Shown: positions 18,379 through 27,112, numbered from the stretch's first letter. The stretch is DNA of 64,000 nucleotides from Pedobacter panaciterrae (GCF_001636695.1 NZ_LGEL01000019.1:124001-188000), one strand, 5' to 3'. A program made the numbers and translations. The notes: generated by a model not told the origin, from the sequence alone.

Positions 18379-19365
18379 ATGAGAGAGATTCAATTTAGAG
18401 AAGCTTTACGTGAAGCCTTAAGCGAAGAAATGCGCAAAAACGAAAACATTTTTTTGATGGGCGAGGAAGTTGCACAATATAATGGTGCATATAAAGTTAG
18501 TCAGGGAATGTTGGATGAATTTGGAGACAAGCGCATTATCGACACGCCTATAGCTGAGTTGGGCTTTACCGGTATAGGTATTGGCGCAGCAATGAACGGA
18601 TTGGTTCCAATCATAGAATTTATGACGTTTAACTTCTCTCTGGTTGCTATAGATCAGATCATTAATGGCGCGGCAAAAATGCTGTCTATGAGTGGCGGAC
18701 AGTTTTCTGTGCCTATCGTATTTCGCGGACCAACAGGGAATGCAGGTCAGTTAGGTGCTCAGCACTCTCAAAACTTTGAGAACTGGTATGCAAACTGCCC
18801 GGGCCTAAAAGTTGTAGTTCCATCTACTCCTTACGAAGCCAAAGGTTTACTTAAACAATCTATCCTTGATCCAGATCCGGTTATCTTTATGGAATCTGAG
18901 GTTATGTATGGTGATAAAGGAGAAGTCCCTGAAGGCGAATATTACATTCCGATTGGTAAAGCCAATGTTGTAAAAGAAGGTACCGATGTAACTATTGTAA
19001 CTTTTGGTAAAATGCTTACCCGCGTAGTAAACCCTGCTGTAGAAGAATTAACTAAAGAAGGTGTTAGTGTTGAAGTAATAGATTTACGTACTGTACGCCC
19101 TATTGATTATGCTACTATCATTGAATCTGTTAAGAAAACCAACCGCTTGGTAATCGTTGAAGAGGCATGGCCATTGGCTTCTATCTCTTCTGAAATTGCA
19201 TTTAATATCCAAAAAAATGCTTTTGATTATCTAGATGCTCCGGTATTGCGTATCACTTGTGCAGATGTACCATTGCCTTATGCACCAACTCTTATTGCAG
19301 CCAGCTTACCTAATGCTGAAAAGGTAGTTAAAGCTGTAAAAGAAGTTATGTACGTAGCAAAATAA
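18379..19365 (+). CDS. pdhB: Pyruvate dehydrogenase E1 component, beta subunit
   Basis: This 328-aa subunit forms the thiamine-dependent E1 heterotetramer that decarboxylates pyruvate. Recognisable features are the N-terminus REIQFREALREALSEEM, the TPP-binding region DTPIAELGFTGIGIGAAMNG, RGPTGNAGQLGAQHSQ, and the C-terminal transketolase domain with IDLRTVRPID and VEEAWP. The longest frame begins at a TTG at 18352, inside the promoter box, so the ATG at 18379 is chosen. The alpha subunit and E2 are not adjacent, a split that also occurs in other Bacteroidota. Confidence 0.95.
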   Translation: MREIQFREALREALSEEMRKNENIFLMGEEVAQYNGAYKVSQGMLDEFGDKRIIDTPIAELGFTGIGIGAAMNGLVPIIEFMTFNFSLVAIDQIINGAAKMLSMSGGQFSVPIVFRGPTGNAGQLGAQHSQNFENWYANCPGLKVVVPSTPYEAKGLLKQSILDPDPVIFMESEVMYGDKGEVPEGEYYIPIGKANVVKEGTDVTIVTFGKMLTRVVNPAVEELTKEGVSVEVIDLRTVRPIDYATIIESVKKTNRLVIVEEAWPLASISSEIAFNIQKNAFDYLDAPVLRITCADVPLPYAPTLIAASLPNAEKVVKAVKEVMYVAK

Positions 19366-19389
19366 GACTAATTATTTAAACGAAATATA

Positions 19390-19428
19390 ATCCCGCTGGT
19401 TAAACCCTCTGCGGGATTTTTTTTATTT
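19390..19428 (+). terminator. Intrinsic terminator of pdhB
   Basis: ATCCCGC (19390-19396) pairs with GCGGGAT (19411-19417), followed by a run of T. The T-tract runs into a TATTTTTG box (19424-19431) that could serve the downstream tex gene. Confidence 0.8.
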
Positions 19429-19473
19429 TTGACCCCACTGTACTTTACTTTACAACATCAAATAGAGATCAAA

Positions 19474-21798
19474 ATGAGTAATCACTCTACAATAATCGCT
19501 GCTGAACTCTCAGTAGCGGAAAAGCAGGTTATCGCTACTATTGAATTACTGGATGAAGGAGCAACTGTTCCATTTATTTCGCGTTACCGCAAGGAGATGA
19601 CAGGGAGTTTGGATGAGGTGCAGGTTGCTGCTATCCGCGACAGGTTTCAACAACTTCGCGAACTTGATAAGCGTAGAGAGGCGATTTTAAAAGCACTCGC
19701 TGCCCTTGAAAAGTTAACTCCGGAGCTTGAAGCGAAAATAAACGCAGCAACAAATATTGCAACCATTGAAGATATTTATCTTCCATATAAGCCGAAACGT
19801 AAAACCAGGGCATCTGAAGCCCGCAAGAAAGGTTTGGAGCCTCTTGCTATTACAATACTTGAACAAGGTAAACAAGATCCTGAACTGGAAGCTGGTAAGT
19901 TTCTTAATGATGAGCTTGGTGTGTCATCAACAGATGAAGCGCTGGCAGGCGCGCGCGATATTATTGCGGAGATTGTAAATGAGAATATCGATGCAAGAAC
20001 ATCGATGAGAAAATACTTTCAGAATAATGCCACTTTTAAGTCGACCCTGGTTAAAGGTAAAGAAGAAGAGGGCATCAAATACAAGGATTATTTTGATTGG
20101 AATGAACCTCTTAAATCAGCCCCTTCTCATAGAATTCTAGCCATGCGCAGAGGGGAAAATGAAGATATTTTAAAGCTTGAAACGATGCCCGAGGAAGATG
20201 GAGCAATTCAGATCCTGGAGAAGCAGTTCGTGAAAAGTAATAATAGCAGTTCTGTGCAGGTTAAACTGGCTATACAGGACAGTTACAAGCGTTTACTTGG
20301 GCCTGCAATGGAAACTGAGGTTCGCGGTCTTTCAAAAGAAAAGGCTGATGAAGAGGCTATCCGTGTATTTGCAGAGAATGCAAGGCAACTATTGCTTGCA
20401 GCTCCAATGGGACAAAAGAGTGTTCTGGCGATAGACCCGGGATTCCGCACAGGATGTAAGGTTGTTTGTCTGGATAAGCAAGGTAAATTACTTGAGAATA
20501 CAGCAATCTATCCCCACAATGGTCAAAGAGGTGTGCTAGAGGCTGCCGAAACCATCAAAAAGTTATGTGCTAAACATCATGTTGAAGCTATTGCTATAGG
20601 AAATGGGACCGCTGGAAGGGAGACGGAAGTATTTATCCGCGGATTAGCTATTGCGGATGTTGTTGTGGTGATGGTTAATGAAAATGGTGCATCTATTTAT
20701 TCGGCCTCTGAGGTTGCAAGAGAGGAATTCCCAACTCAAGACATTACTGTAAGAGGAGCTGTTTCAATCGGTCGTCGCTTGATGGATCCATTGGCAGAGC
20801 TTGTTAAAATAGACCCGAAGTCGATAGGTGTTGGACAATACCAACATGATGTAGATCAGAATAAGTTGCAGGCCTCTCTGGATGATACTGTAATGAGTTG
20901 TGTGAATGCGGTAGGAGTAGAGTTAAATACAGCGTCTAAACAAGTTCTTGCATATGTATCAGGACTTGGCCCACAGCTTGCACAAAACATTGTAAGTTAC
21001 CGTAATGAGCATGGAGCATTTAAAAATAGAGAAAGCCTTAAGAAAGTACCTCGTTTAGGTGATAAGGCTTTTGAACAGGCTGCTGGATTTTTAAGAATTA
21101 GGGATGCTGAGCATGTGCTCGATACTAGTGCTGTTCACCCTGAGCGTTATGCCCTGGTGAATAAGATGGCTAGAGATCTAAGCTGTAGTGTTGCTCAACT
21201 AATGAAAGATGCTGAATTAAGAAAGCAGATCAAGCTTCAGCAATATGTTAGTGATGAAATTGGTCTGCCAACTTTAAATGATATCATGAATGAGCTTGCG
21301 AAACCGGGAAGGGATCCTCGTGAGCAATTTGAAATATTTAGTTTTACTGATGGCGTTAATGCAATAGCTGATTTAAAGATTGGTATGAAACTACCAGGTA
21401 TTGTTACCAATATTACCAATTTCGGCGCCTTTGTAGATATAGGTGTTCATCAGGACGGATTGGTGCATACCAGTCAGCTTTCAAATAAGTTTGTAACTAA
21501 TGCCAATGATGTTGTTAAGGTGCATCAGAAAGTTGAAGTTACGGTGGTTGAAGTGGATGTTGCAAGAAAACGCATTTCGCTTTCTATGAAAACAGAAGCA
21601 ACGGCTCCTAAGCCTCAGGCTAAAAAAGCAGATCAGAAGCCTAATAATTTTAAAAAGCAGGTAAATGCCGGTAAACCAGATCAGCATAGAAAGCCTTCAA
21701 AACCTCAGAATAATAACAGTGGAGGAAAGAAAGATAAACCGCTGCCAGATGGAGATTTGCAGTTGAAGCTTGAAGCATTGAAAAATATGTTTAAATAA
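19474..21798 (+). CDS. tex: RNA-binding transcription accessory protein Tex
   Basis: Tex is a cytoplasmic nucleic-acid-binding protein related to eukaryotic Spt6. The product is 774 aa from the ATG at 19474. It has the Tex N-terminal domain with ATVPFISRYRKEMTGSLDEV, the YqgF-like domain with LAIDPGFRTGCKVVCLD, the helix-hairpin-helix segment, and a C-terminal S1 domain (PGIVTNITNFGAFVDIGVHQ). A lysine- and proline-rich tail of about 55 aa is typical. An upstream TTG at 19429 lies in a terminator/promoter overlap and is rejected as start. Confidence 0.95.
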   Translation: MSNHSTIIAAELSVAEKQVIATIELLDEGATVPFISRYRKEMTGSLDEVQVAAIRDRFQQLRELDKRREAILKALAALEKLTPELEAKINAATNIATIEDIYLPYKPKRKTRASEARKKGLEPLAITILEQGKQDPELEAGKFLNDELGVSSTDEALAGARDIIAEIVNENIDARTSMRKYFQNNATFKSTLVKGKEEEGIKYKDYFDWNEPLKSAPSHRILAMRRGENEDILKLETMPEEDGAIQILEKQFVKSNNSSSVQVKLAIQDSYKRLLGPAMETEVRGLSKEKADEEAIRVFAENARQLLLAAPMGQKSVLAIDPGFRTGCKVVCLDKQGKLLENTAIYPHNGQRGVLEAAETIKKLCAKHHVEAIAIGNGTAGRETEVFIRGLAIADVVVVMVNENGASIYSASEVAREEFPTQDITVRGAVSIGRRLMDPLAELVKIDPKSIGVGQYQHDVDQNKLQASLDDTVMSCVNAVGVELNTASKQVLAYVSGLGPQLAQNIVSYRNEHGAFKNRESLKKVPRLGDKAFEQAAGFLRIRDAEHVLDTSAVHPERYALVNKMARDLSCSVAQLMKDAELRKQIKLQQYVSDEIGLPTLNDIMNELAKPGRDPREQFEIFSFTDGVNAIADLKIGMKLPGIVTNITNFGAFVDIGVHQDGLVHTSQLSNKFVTNANDVVKVHQKVEVTVVEVDVARKRISLSMKTEATAPKPQAKKADQKPNNFKKQVNAGKPDQHRKPSKPQNNNSGGKKDKPLPDGDLQLKLEALKNMFK

Positions 21799-21811
21799 AA
21801 AAGAGCATTGC

Positions 21812-21907
21812 AATTCGTCATCTCGACGTAATTCGTCATCTCGACGATAGGAGAGATCTCTTGTTTAGATATAGTTCAAGAGATCTCTCCTATCGTCGAG
21901 ATGACGA
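21812..21907. repeat. Dispersed palindromic repeat, copy 2
   Basis: Perfect arms of 31 bp lie at 21833-21863 and 21877-21907 around a 13-nt loop. They carry TCGTCATCTCGACG and GGAGAGATCTCT. In front, the first 17 bases of the arm (AATTCGTCATCTCGACG) are duplicated at 21812-21828 and 21830-21846, giving an 18-bp direct repeat step. The element fills the gap between the convergent genes tex and the Lrp/AsnC regulator and may also act as a terminator. It is related to copy 1 at 8436. Confidence 0.9.
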
Positions 21908-21944
21908 GTGCTTTAAAAAACGTCATTAGTAATTTTTTTGCTAA

Positions 21945-22418
21945 CTACAGCTCAATCTGTCTTCTGATGCTTTCTTCAAGAGAGATCAGTGTTTCTGTGC
22001 GTTGTATGCCTGATACGGCCTGAATTTCTTCGTTTAATACATGTCTAAGATGGCTTGTGTCGCGACAAATGATTTTAGCAAACATGCTGTAGGCACCAGT
22101 AGTGTAGTGTAGTTCTACCACCTCCTTGATTTTACTTAATTGCGCCACAGCATCTTTGTACTGTATTCCTTTTTCAAGATAGATACCAAGGAAGGCACAG
22201 ATGTCATAGCCCGCCTTTTGCGGATCAATAATCAGATGTGATCCTTTGATGATACCCATTTCCTGAAGTTTTTTCATGCGAACATGTATTGTTCCGCCTG
22301 AAACGATCAGATCTTTAGCAATTTCAGTGTATGGCTTAGTGGCATCCTGCATCAGTTGCTTTAAGATATCAATATCCAGGTTATCAATTTCTAAATTTTG
22401 GGTTTCTTTTTTAAGCAT
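21945..22418 (-). CDS. Lrp/AsnC family transcriptional regulator
   Basis: The 157-aa product has an N-terminal winged helix-turn-helix (LDIDILKQLMQDATKPYTEI, then GGTIHVRMKKLQEMGIIKG) and a C-terminal RAM ligand-binding domain (CAFLGIYLEKG, VVELHYTTGAYSMFAKI). Such proteins usually sense an amino acid and oligomerise on DNA. The longest frame begins at a TTG at 22439; the ATG at 22418 fits the family better. It is divergent from the tandem tRNA-like genes. The effector is unknown. Confidence 0.88.
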   Translation of the reverse strand: MLKKETQNLEIDNLDIDILKQLMQDATKPYTEIAKDLIVSGGTIHVRMKKLQEMGIIKGSHLIIDPQKAGYDICAFLGIYLEKGIQYKDAVAQLSKIKEVVELHYTTGAYSMFAKIICRDTSHLRHVLNEEIQAVSGIQRTETLISLEESIRRQIEL

Positions 22419-22491
22419 CGTTTTAATATTTGGTAACAATATTCTAAGTTAATTAAAAATATCATAAAAATAAAATTAAATGTTTAAAATA

Positions 22492-22523
22492 TTTGCAACG
22501 TATTGAGGTTGTTGTTACATTTG
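22492..22523 (+). promoter_or_regulatory. Promoter of the tandem tRNA-like genes
   Basis: TACATTTG (22516-22523) is a perfect -7 box. TTTG (22492-22495) is a perfect -33 box 20 bp upstream. It is the best promoter match in the window. The first tRNA-like gene starts 47 bp downstream. Confidence 0.75.
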
Positions 22524-22570
22524 TATCAAGCAAGTAACAAAAAAGAGTTCTTTAAAACTTGTTTATACTC

Positions 22571-22678
22571 TGTAGGGTGGTGAAATTGGCAGACGCACCT
22601 CCTTGTCTCGGTGGTGGAGAATTTGGAAAACCCGTAAGGGCTAACCACTCCTTGAAGGTTCGACTCCTTCCCCTACAG
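22571..22678 (+). tRNA. tRNA-like gene 1, extended variable arm
   Basis: A full cloverleaf can be drawn: acceptor TGTAGGG/CCCTACA with G73, D-stem GTG/CGC, a D-loop AAATTGGCAGA of tRNA-Leu type, and a T-arm GAAGG-TTCGACT-CCTTC. The anticodon stem CCTCC/GGTGG has a central T-T mismatch. The loop TTGTCTC puts GTC at 22605-22607 and an unusual U at position 37. The variable region is 39 nt (22615-22653). It folds as GGAG/CTCC, then TGG/CCA, then CCC-GTAA-GGG, a GNRA-capped helix. CCA is not encoded. It resembles tRNA-Leu or tRNA-Ser, but the anticodon fits neither, so amino-acid identity is left open. It could be a non-decoding tRNA. Confidence 0.75.
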
Positions 22679-22742
22679 CTATTAAGTAGTTTAGATCAAC
22701 CTAAACCTAAATTGACTACTTAAGAATTAGTACTTTGTAAAA

Positions 22743-22884
22743 TGTTGGGTGGTGAAATTGGCAGACACGCCTTCTTGTCTCGGTGGTGGGGATAAATGGA
22801 TAAACGCAGTTTATGGGTTGACCACAAATTAATTTTTGAACTGTAGCTAACTACCCCTTGAAGGTTCGACTCCTTCCCCAACAG
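22743..22884 (+). tRNA. tRNA-like gene 2, very long variable arm
   Basis: This 142-nt paralogue of the preceding gene has acceptor TGTTGGG/CCCAACA, G73, D-stem GTG/CAC and an identical T-arm. The anticodon loop is again TTGTCTC, with GTC at 22777-22779. The stem CCTTC/GGTGG again has a T-T mismatch. The variable region is 73 nt (22787-22859), closed by GGGG/CCCC and TGG/CTA. It contains a hairpin ATAAAC-GCA-GTTTAT (22800-22814). Compared with gene 1, three stems differ by compensatory changes, which argues for selection on structure. Decoding function is doubtful. Confidence 0.7.
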
Positions 22885-22920
22885 CCAGTTTTTTTATGAA
22901 TAATAAGTTAGTTAAAAAAC

Positions 22921-22950
22921 GAGTGACCCCGGATAGGGCCACTCTTTTTT
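22921..22950. terminator. Bidirectional terminator after the tRNA-like genes
   Basis: GAGTG-A-CCC (22921-22929) pairs with GGG-C-CACTC (22936-22944) with one internal mismatch. An A-tract precedes and a T-tract follows. It lies between the tRNA-like genes and the convergent amidohydrolase, whose stop is at 22959, so it can serve both. Confidence 0.75.
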
Positions 22951-22958
22951 GTTTTAGG

Positions 22959-24263
22959 TCAATTGGTATATTTAGCGCTAAATTTTTTGTCCAGCTGCTT
23001 ATGCAGATTGTCCAGATTAATTTCTCTGCCTTGAATAAATGCCTGCTCAACTTTATTACTCTTCATATCAAGTGCGTCACCGGCCGAAATAAAGAAAGTC
23101 GCATCCTTACCAATTTCAAGGCTTCCAGCCGTTTTATCTATTCCTAGCACCTTTGCTGTATTTAATGTAATGGTCTGCAGAGCTTTTTCTTTATCTAAAC
23201 CCCATGCAGCAATAGTGCCCGCCATAAATGGAAGATTCCTTAGCTGCCAGTAACTGTGCATGCCCATTACCACATCAAGCCCTGCATTTGCCAATATTCC
23301 TGCATTCTTATAAGGCATATTTACATCGTTATCATCAGATCCAGGCAAGGAATGAGGTTCATTCACTATAATAGCAATGTTGTTTTCCTTTAAGAAACTA
23401 GTAATTAAATAAGCTTCATCACCGCCTACAATAACTGGGGTAATGCCGAATTTTTTGGCGAACTTAACTGCTGCTATGATGTCTTTCTCGCCAGCTGCGG
23501 TAATAAACAAGCGTTGACTGCCATCGAATAAATGTTTCATCGCTGCAAACCTTGTATTTATTACGGCAGGTTTATCTGTTTCGGCATATGCTTTCGCTTC
23601 GGCAAAGAACTGATCAAGGGTATTTAGAAGATTTTGTGTGCGTTCTTTAAGCGCATCGGCAGAAACAACAGCTCTGTTACCGGAGTTTCTGAATTTTGGT
23701 GTTACAGGCCAGTTCAAATGCATGGCATCATCCTTTTTGACGACAGCATCTTCCCAGTTCCATGCATCAAGTTGAACTACTGATGAGCTGCCGGATATTG
23801 TACCTCCCTGTGGAGTGATCTGCGCCATTAACACTCCGTTACTTCTTATGGTGGCGGGTACTTTAGAATCTGTATTGTACGCGACCAAAGCTCTTATGTG
23901 TGGATTAAAATCGCCTATTTCACTATGATCAAGCGTAGCCTTAACAGAGCTGATCTCAATTAGACCAAGATTAGTTGTAGCAGCAATGAAACCCGGGTAA
24001 ATGTGTTTTTCGTTTGCATTGATTATGGTTGAACCGGTCATGTTAATGCGTGCAACTGTTGCATCTCCAACGCCTGTAATTTTTCCTTTATCAAAAATAA
24101 GGTAGCTGTTCTCAATTACCTTCCCGTTACCTATATGAAGTTTTGCCCCCATTACAATGGTTTTTTTATCCTGAGGTTTTGCCGGCGAAATGTTTGCCTG
24201 CGCAAAGCAACTAAATCCAATGGCAGAGATCAGTAGCGTTAAAATATATTTATTCATGGTCAT
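22959..24263 (-). CDS. Amidohydrolase-fold protein lacking the HxH motif
   Basis: The 434-aa product has a signal peptide (YILTLLISAIGFSCFAQ) and the composite beta-sandwich plus barrel layout of amidohydrolases. The end motif ITLNTAKVLGIDKTAGSLEIGKDA is split as LNTAKVLGID and GSLEIGKDA. Where the family has a metal-binding HxH after PGxID, this protein reads YPGFIAATTNLGL (about residues 88-100), so two metal ligands are missing. It may be a pseudo-enzyme or use other residues. It overlaps the upstream amidohydrolase gene by 14 nt and is surely co-transcribed. Confidence 0.85.
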   Translation of the reverse strand: MTMNKYILTLLISAIGFSCFAQANISPAKPQDKKTIVMGAKLHIGNGKVIENSYLIFDKGKITGVGDATVARINMTGSTIINANEKHIYPGFIAATTNLGLIEISSVKATLDHSEIGDFNPHIRALVAYNTDSKVPATIRSNGVLMAQITPQGGTISGSSSVVQLDAWNWEDAVVKKDDAMHLNWPVTPKFRNSGNRAVVSADALKERTQNLLNTLDQFFAEAKAYAETDKPAVINTRFAAMKHLFDGSQRLFITAAGEKDIIAAVKFAKKFGITPVIVGGDEAYLITSFLKENNIAIIVNEPHSLPGSDDNDVNMPYKNAGILANAGLDVVMGMHSYWQLRNLPFMAGTIAAWGLDKEKALQTITLNTAKVLGIDKTAGSLEIGKDATFFISAGDALDMKSNKVEQAFIQGREINLDNLHKQLDKKFSAKYTN

Positions 24264-26979
24264 GAGTCCTTTCTATTTCATTAAGTTCAAGAGAATAATC
24301 TTCCATTGTTTCGCAATGATACAGGCGATTCTGCTCTGCTTTAGGGCGTTGGGTTTTGCCACCTTTGTCTTTGCTTTCTTTCATTTTTTGAATTAGCCGT
24401 GTCCGTTCTGATTGTTGTGCTTTTCTGATCTGGCTATCGCGATCTATATCCCAGTAAGCAATGCCGTCTACAAATGTCTTCTCTGCCTTTGCATAAATAG
24501 ATAGAGGATTGTCAGACCAAACTACCACGTCTGCATCTTTACCGACCTTAAGACTGCCTACCTTATTGTCAATATGAAGCATTTTTGCGGGGTTTAGCGT
24601 TACAAACTTAAACGCATCCTCTTCTGGTACCTCGCCATACAAAACAGCCTTTCCTGCCTCCTGATTTAACCGGCGTGCCATTTCAGCATCATCAGAGTTA
24701 AAAGCAGTTGTTATACCAACATTATGCATGATCTTCCCATTATATGGAATAGCTTCGGCAACCTCCATTTTATAAGCCCACCAGTCGGAAAATGTAGAAG
24801 CGTTGATGCCCCGGGCTTTCATTTTGTCAGCTACCTTGTAGCCCTCAAGAATGTGAGTAAAGGTGTTGATTTTAAAACCCAGACTATCTGCAACATGCAT
24901 GAGCATATTGATTTCAGATTGTACATAAGAGTGACAGGTAATGAAACGTCTGTTGTCCAAAATTTCTACAATGGCATCTAATTCCAGGTCTCTGCGAACA
25001 GTATTTCCCTTTTTAGCTATTTCTACTTTGTATTCTTTTGCACGTGTAAATTCATCTACAAAGGTCTGTTCAACGCCCATTCTGGTAACAGGGAATCGCG
25101 CTCCGGTCCCAAAATTGCTCTGTTTTACATTTTCTCCAAGTGCAAACTTTATAAAACCATCAGCCCCTTCAAACTTTAACTCTTCTGGTAGTTTACCCCA
25201 TCTTAATTTAATCAATTGCGACTGTCCGCCAATAGGATTTGCAGATCCGTGTAAGATCTGTGAAGTAGTTACACCACCTGCAAGCTGACGATAGATATTT
25301 ACATCTTCGGAGTTAAGGATGTCTGCTATCCTTACTTCTGAAGATACCGATTGCGCACCTTCATTAATACCTCCAACCCCGGCAATGTGTGAGTGTTCAT
25401 CTACAATACCAGGAGTTACATGTTTACCGGTTGCATCAATTACTCTTGCATTTCCGCCATTTATATTTTTGCCTACAGCTTTTATCTTGCCATTCTCTAA
25501 AAGCACATCCGTATTTTGTAAAATGCCTTCTTTTTCATTGGTCCATACGGTAGCATTTTTCAATAAAATACTTTCCTGTTTTAATGGGGTAGTGTTGCCA
25601 AAAGCAGTAAAAGGGAAGATTAACGAACCTATGGCATCTTTTTTCTGTGGTTCAGATGTTTTTGCAATGGTTTTGTTTGCGGTGTCTTTTAAAGAGTCAT
25701 CTTTTTTAAATAGAATAAAACGTTTACCCTGTACCCAATTCTCTTCTATAATGTTTTCTTTTTTGAAGAGGCTATCAGATGTAATGATAAAGTTGGCAAG
25801 TTTCCCTTTTTCAAGTGTGCCCACTTTATCTGCTATTCCAATCATCCCGGCAGGGATTTCTGTCAGTGATAAGAGTGCCTGCTTTTGGCTTAGTCCATTT
25901 TCAAGTGCAGTTCGGATATTTGTCCAGAAGTCTTTTGTGCTTTCCAGACCTTGAGCAGTAAGTGAAAATTTAATGCCTGCTTTCTCCAGTGCTGCGGGAT
26001 TGGTTGGAGCCATTTCCCATGACTTCATTTGAGCCAAAGTTATATTCCTGTTTTCAACAGTATCCTCAACATCATAGGCTTTGATGAAATTAATGGGAAT
26101 AATCAGACTTGCTCCGGTTGCTTTAACGGCATCAATTCTTTGGTATTCATCACCATTAGATTTTATGATGTACTGTTTGCCAAATTCCTGGGCAATTTTG
26201 TTGGCCCTTAATATATTTTGCCATCCCTCTACTTCAAAGATCTGGGGAATGTTTTGTTGTTTGTTAAACTCTTCCAGAGAGATATTGTACTCTTCTTTTT
26301 GTTTGCCATACCATTGTGCGTCATAATAAGTTTGGCGCAGTAAGGCTATTGCACCCATCAAAGAGGTTGGGTAGTCATTTTGTGATGTTCCCTTACTGAA
26401 AGAATAGTTTGCTGCAGATTGAGGATTAAGTATGGTGCTATTTTCTTTTTCGTCGCTTAAAGTGACAGCAACTGAAGTTCCACGGGCAATACCATCACGA
26501 TTAATTGCATTTACACTGCCAAAACCTGTTTTACGCAGATCATCAGCTTTCTTGCTGTCTGCGTTAAAAAATGTGTTGGCTTTTGTTTCCGGTCTTATTG
26601 CTTCATTCCAGCCATAGGCACCTTTTTTTGTAGAAGTGAATATTGATTGACGGGTAGCCGTAAAGGTACGGGTGGCTTCAGGTAGTCCATATGAAGTAAA
26701 GGCATCAATAAGAGAAGGGTAAATGAATTTTCCTTTTAAATCGATAACTACATATCCTTTTGGAATAAAGGTGGCTTTACCAACAGATTGAATGATTTGC
26801 CCTTTAATTAATAATGTGCCATTGGGAATAATTTGATTTGCACTAACTACAATATTAGCATTAGTGAAAGCGTATGTACCTTGTCTGATGTCGTATGAGC
26901 CGTTAACCGGATAAGTTTGCTGAGCAAATAGGAGCGTAACAGAGAAAACCAGAGCCAGGCTGAGCAGAATTTTCTTCAT
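24250..26979 (-). CDS. Two-domain secreted amidohydrolase
   Basis: This 909-aa protein has a signal peptide (ILLSLALVFSVTLLFAQ) and two amidohydrolase-like halves. The N-terminal half (about 30-430) reads FIYPSLIDAFTSYGLPE and lacks HxH. The C-terminal half (about 460-870) has TPGIVDEHSHIAGV with an intact HSH near residue 528. It also has the candidate ligands ITCHSY, FTHILEGYK and FNSDDAEMARR, and the typical end LNPAKMLHIDNKVGSL. The substrate is probably a cyclic amide or peptide-like bond, but none can be named. It is translationally coupled to the gene downstream. Confidence 0.88.
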   Translation of the reverse strand: MKKILLSLALVFSVTLLFAQQTYPVNGSYDIRQGTYAFTNANIVVSANQIIPNGTLLIKGQIIQSVGKATFIPKGYVVIDLKGKFIYPSLIDAFTSYGLPEATRTFTATRQSIFTSTKKGAYGWNEAIRPETKANTFFNADSKKADDLRKTGFGSVNAINRDGIARGTSVAVTLSDEKENSTILNPQSAANYSFSKGTSQNDYPTSLMGAIALLRQTYYDAQWYGKQKEEYNISLEEFNKQQNIPQIFEVEGWQNILRANKIAQEFGKQYIIKSNGDEYQRIDAVKATGASLIIPINFIKAYDVEDTVENRNITLAQMKSWEMAPTNPAALEKAGIKFSLTAQGLESTKDFWTNIRTALENGLSQKQALLSLTEIPAGMIGIADKVGTLEKGKLANFIITSDSLFKKENIIEENWVQGKRFILFKKDDSLKDTANKTIAKTSEPQKKDAIGSLIFPFTAFGNTTPLKQESILLKNATVWTNEKEGILQNTDVLLENGKIKAVGKNINGGNARVIDATGKHVTPGIVDEHSHIAGVGGINEGAQSVSSEVRIADILNSEDVNIYRQLAGGVTTSQILHGSANPIGGQSQLIKLRWGKLPEELKFEGADGFIKFALGENVKQSNFGTGARFPVTRMGVEQTFVDEFTRAKEYKVEIAKKGNTVRRDLELDAIVEILDNRRFITCHSYVQSEINMLMHVADSLGFKINTFTHILEGYKVADKMKARGINASTFSDWWAYKMEVAEAIPYNGKIMHNVGITTAFNSDDAEMARRLNQEAGKAVLYGEVPEEDAFKFVTLNPAKMLHIDNKVGSLKVGKDADVVVWSDNPLSIYAKAEKTFVDGIAYWDIDRDSQIRKAQQSERTRLIQKMKESKDKGGKTQRPKAEQNRLYHCETMEDYSLELNEIERTHDHE

Positions 26980-27062
26980 AAAATTTAGTTAAGTGCCTAA
27001 ATCTATTACAAAAAAGCCGGAATTAAAACCCTAAAGCGTATAAAAGGGGTTGATGGTTAAAA

Positions 27063-27107
27063 ATTCTGGTTGTCTTTTGCTGATTAATTGCAAAAGACAA
27101 CCAGAAT
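27063..27107 (-). terminator. Terminator of the GH92 gene
   Basis: Perfect 18-bp arms at 27063-27080 and 27090-27107 enclose a 9-nt loop. Read on the minus strand, the hairpin is followed by five Ts. It begins 6 bp after the GH92 stop codon. Confidence 0.8.
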
Positions 27108-27112
27108 GGTCA

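Noticed and set aside
21812-21907. Palindromic repeat as the end of an insertion sequence
   Set aside because: No transposase frame or target-site duplication is seen around it or around the copy at 8436.
22571-22884. Idea that the tRNA-like genes are tRNA-Leu genes split by a self-splicing intron
   Set aside because: The extra sequence is in the variable region, not the anticodon loop, and is far too short (39 and 73 nt) for a group I intron.
22847-23050. 67-aa minus-strand frame across the 3' end of tRNA-like gene 2
   Set aside because: Its end (VGEGVEPSRGS) is the familiar antisense translation of a tRNA T-arm, and it overlaps the start of the terminator and the amidohydrolase end.
25319-25954. 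211-aa plus-strand frame antisense to the 909-aa amidohydrolase
   Set aside because: It is a shadow frame: Ser/Phe/Pro-rich translation with no motif, opposite a gene with clear domains.
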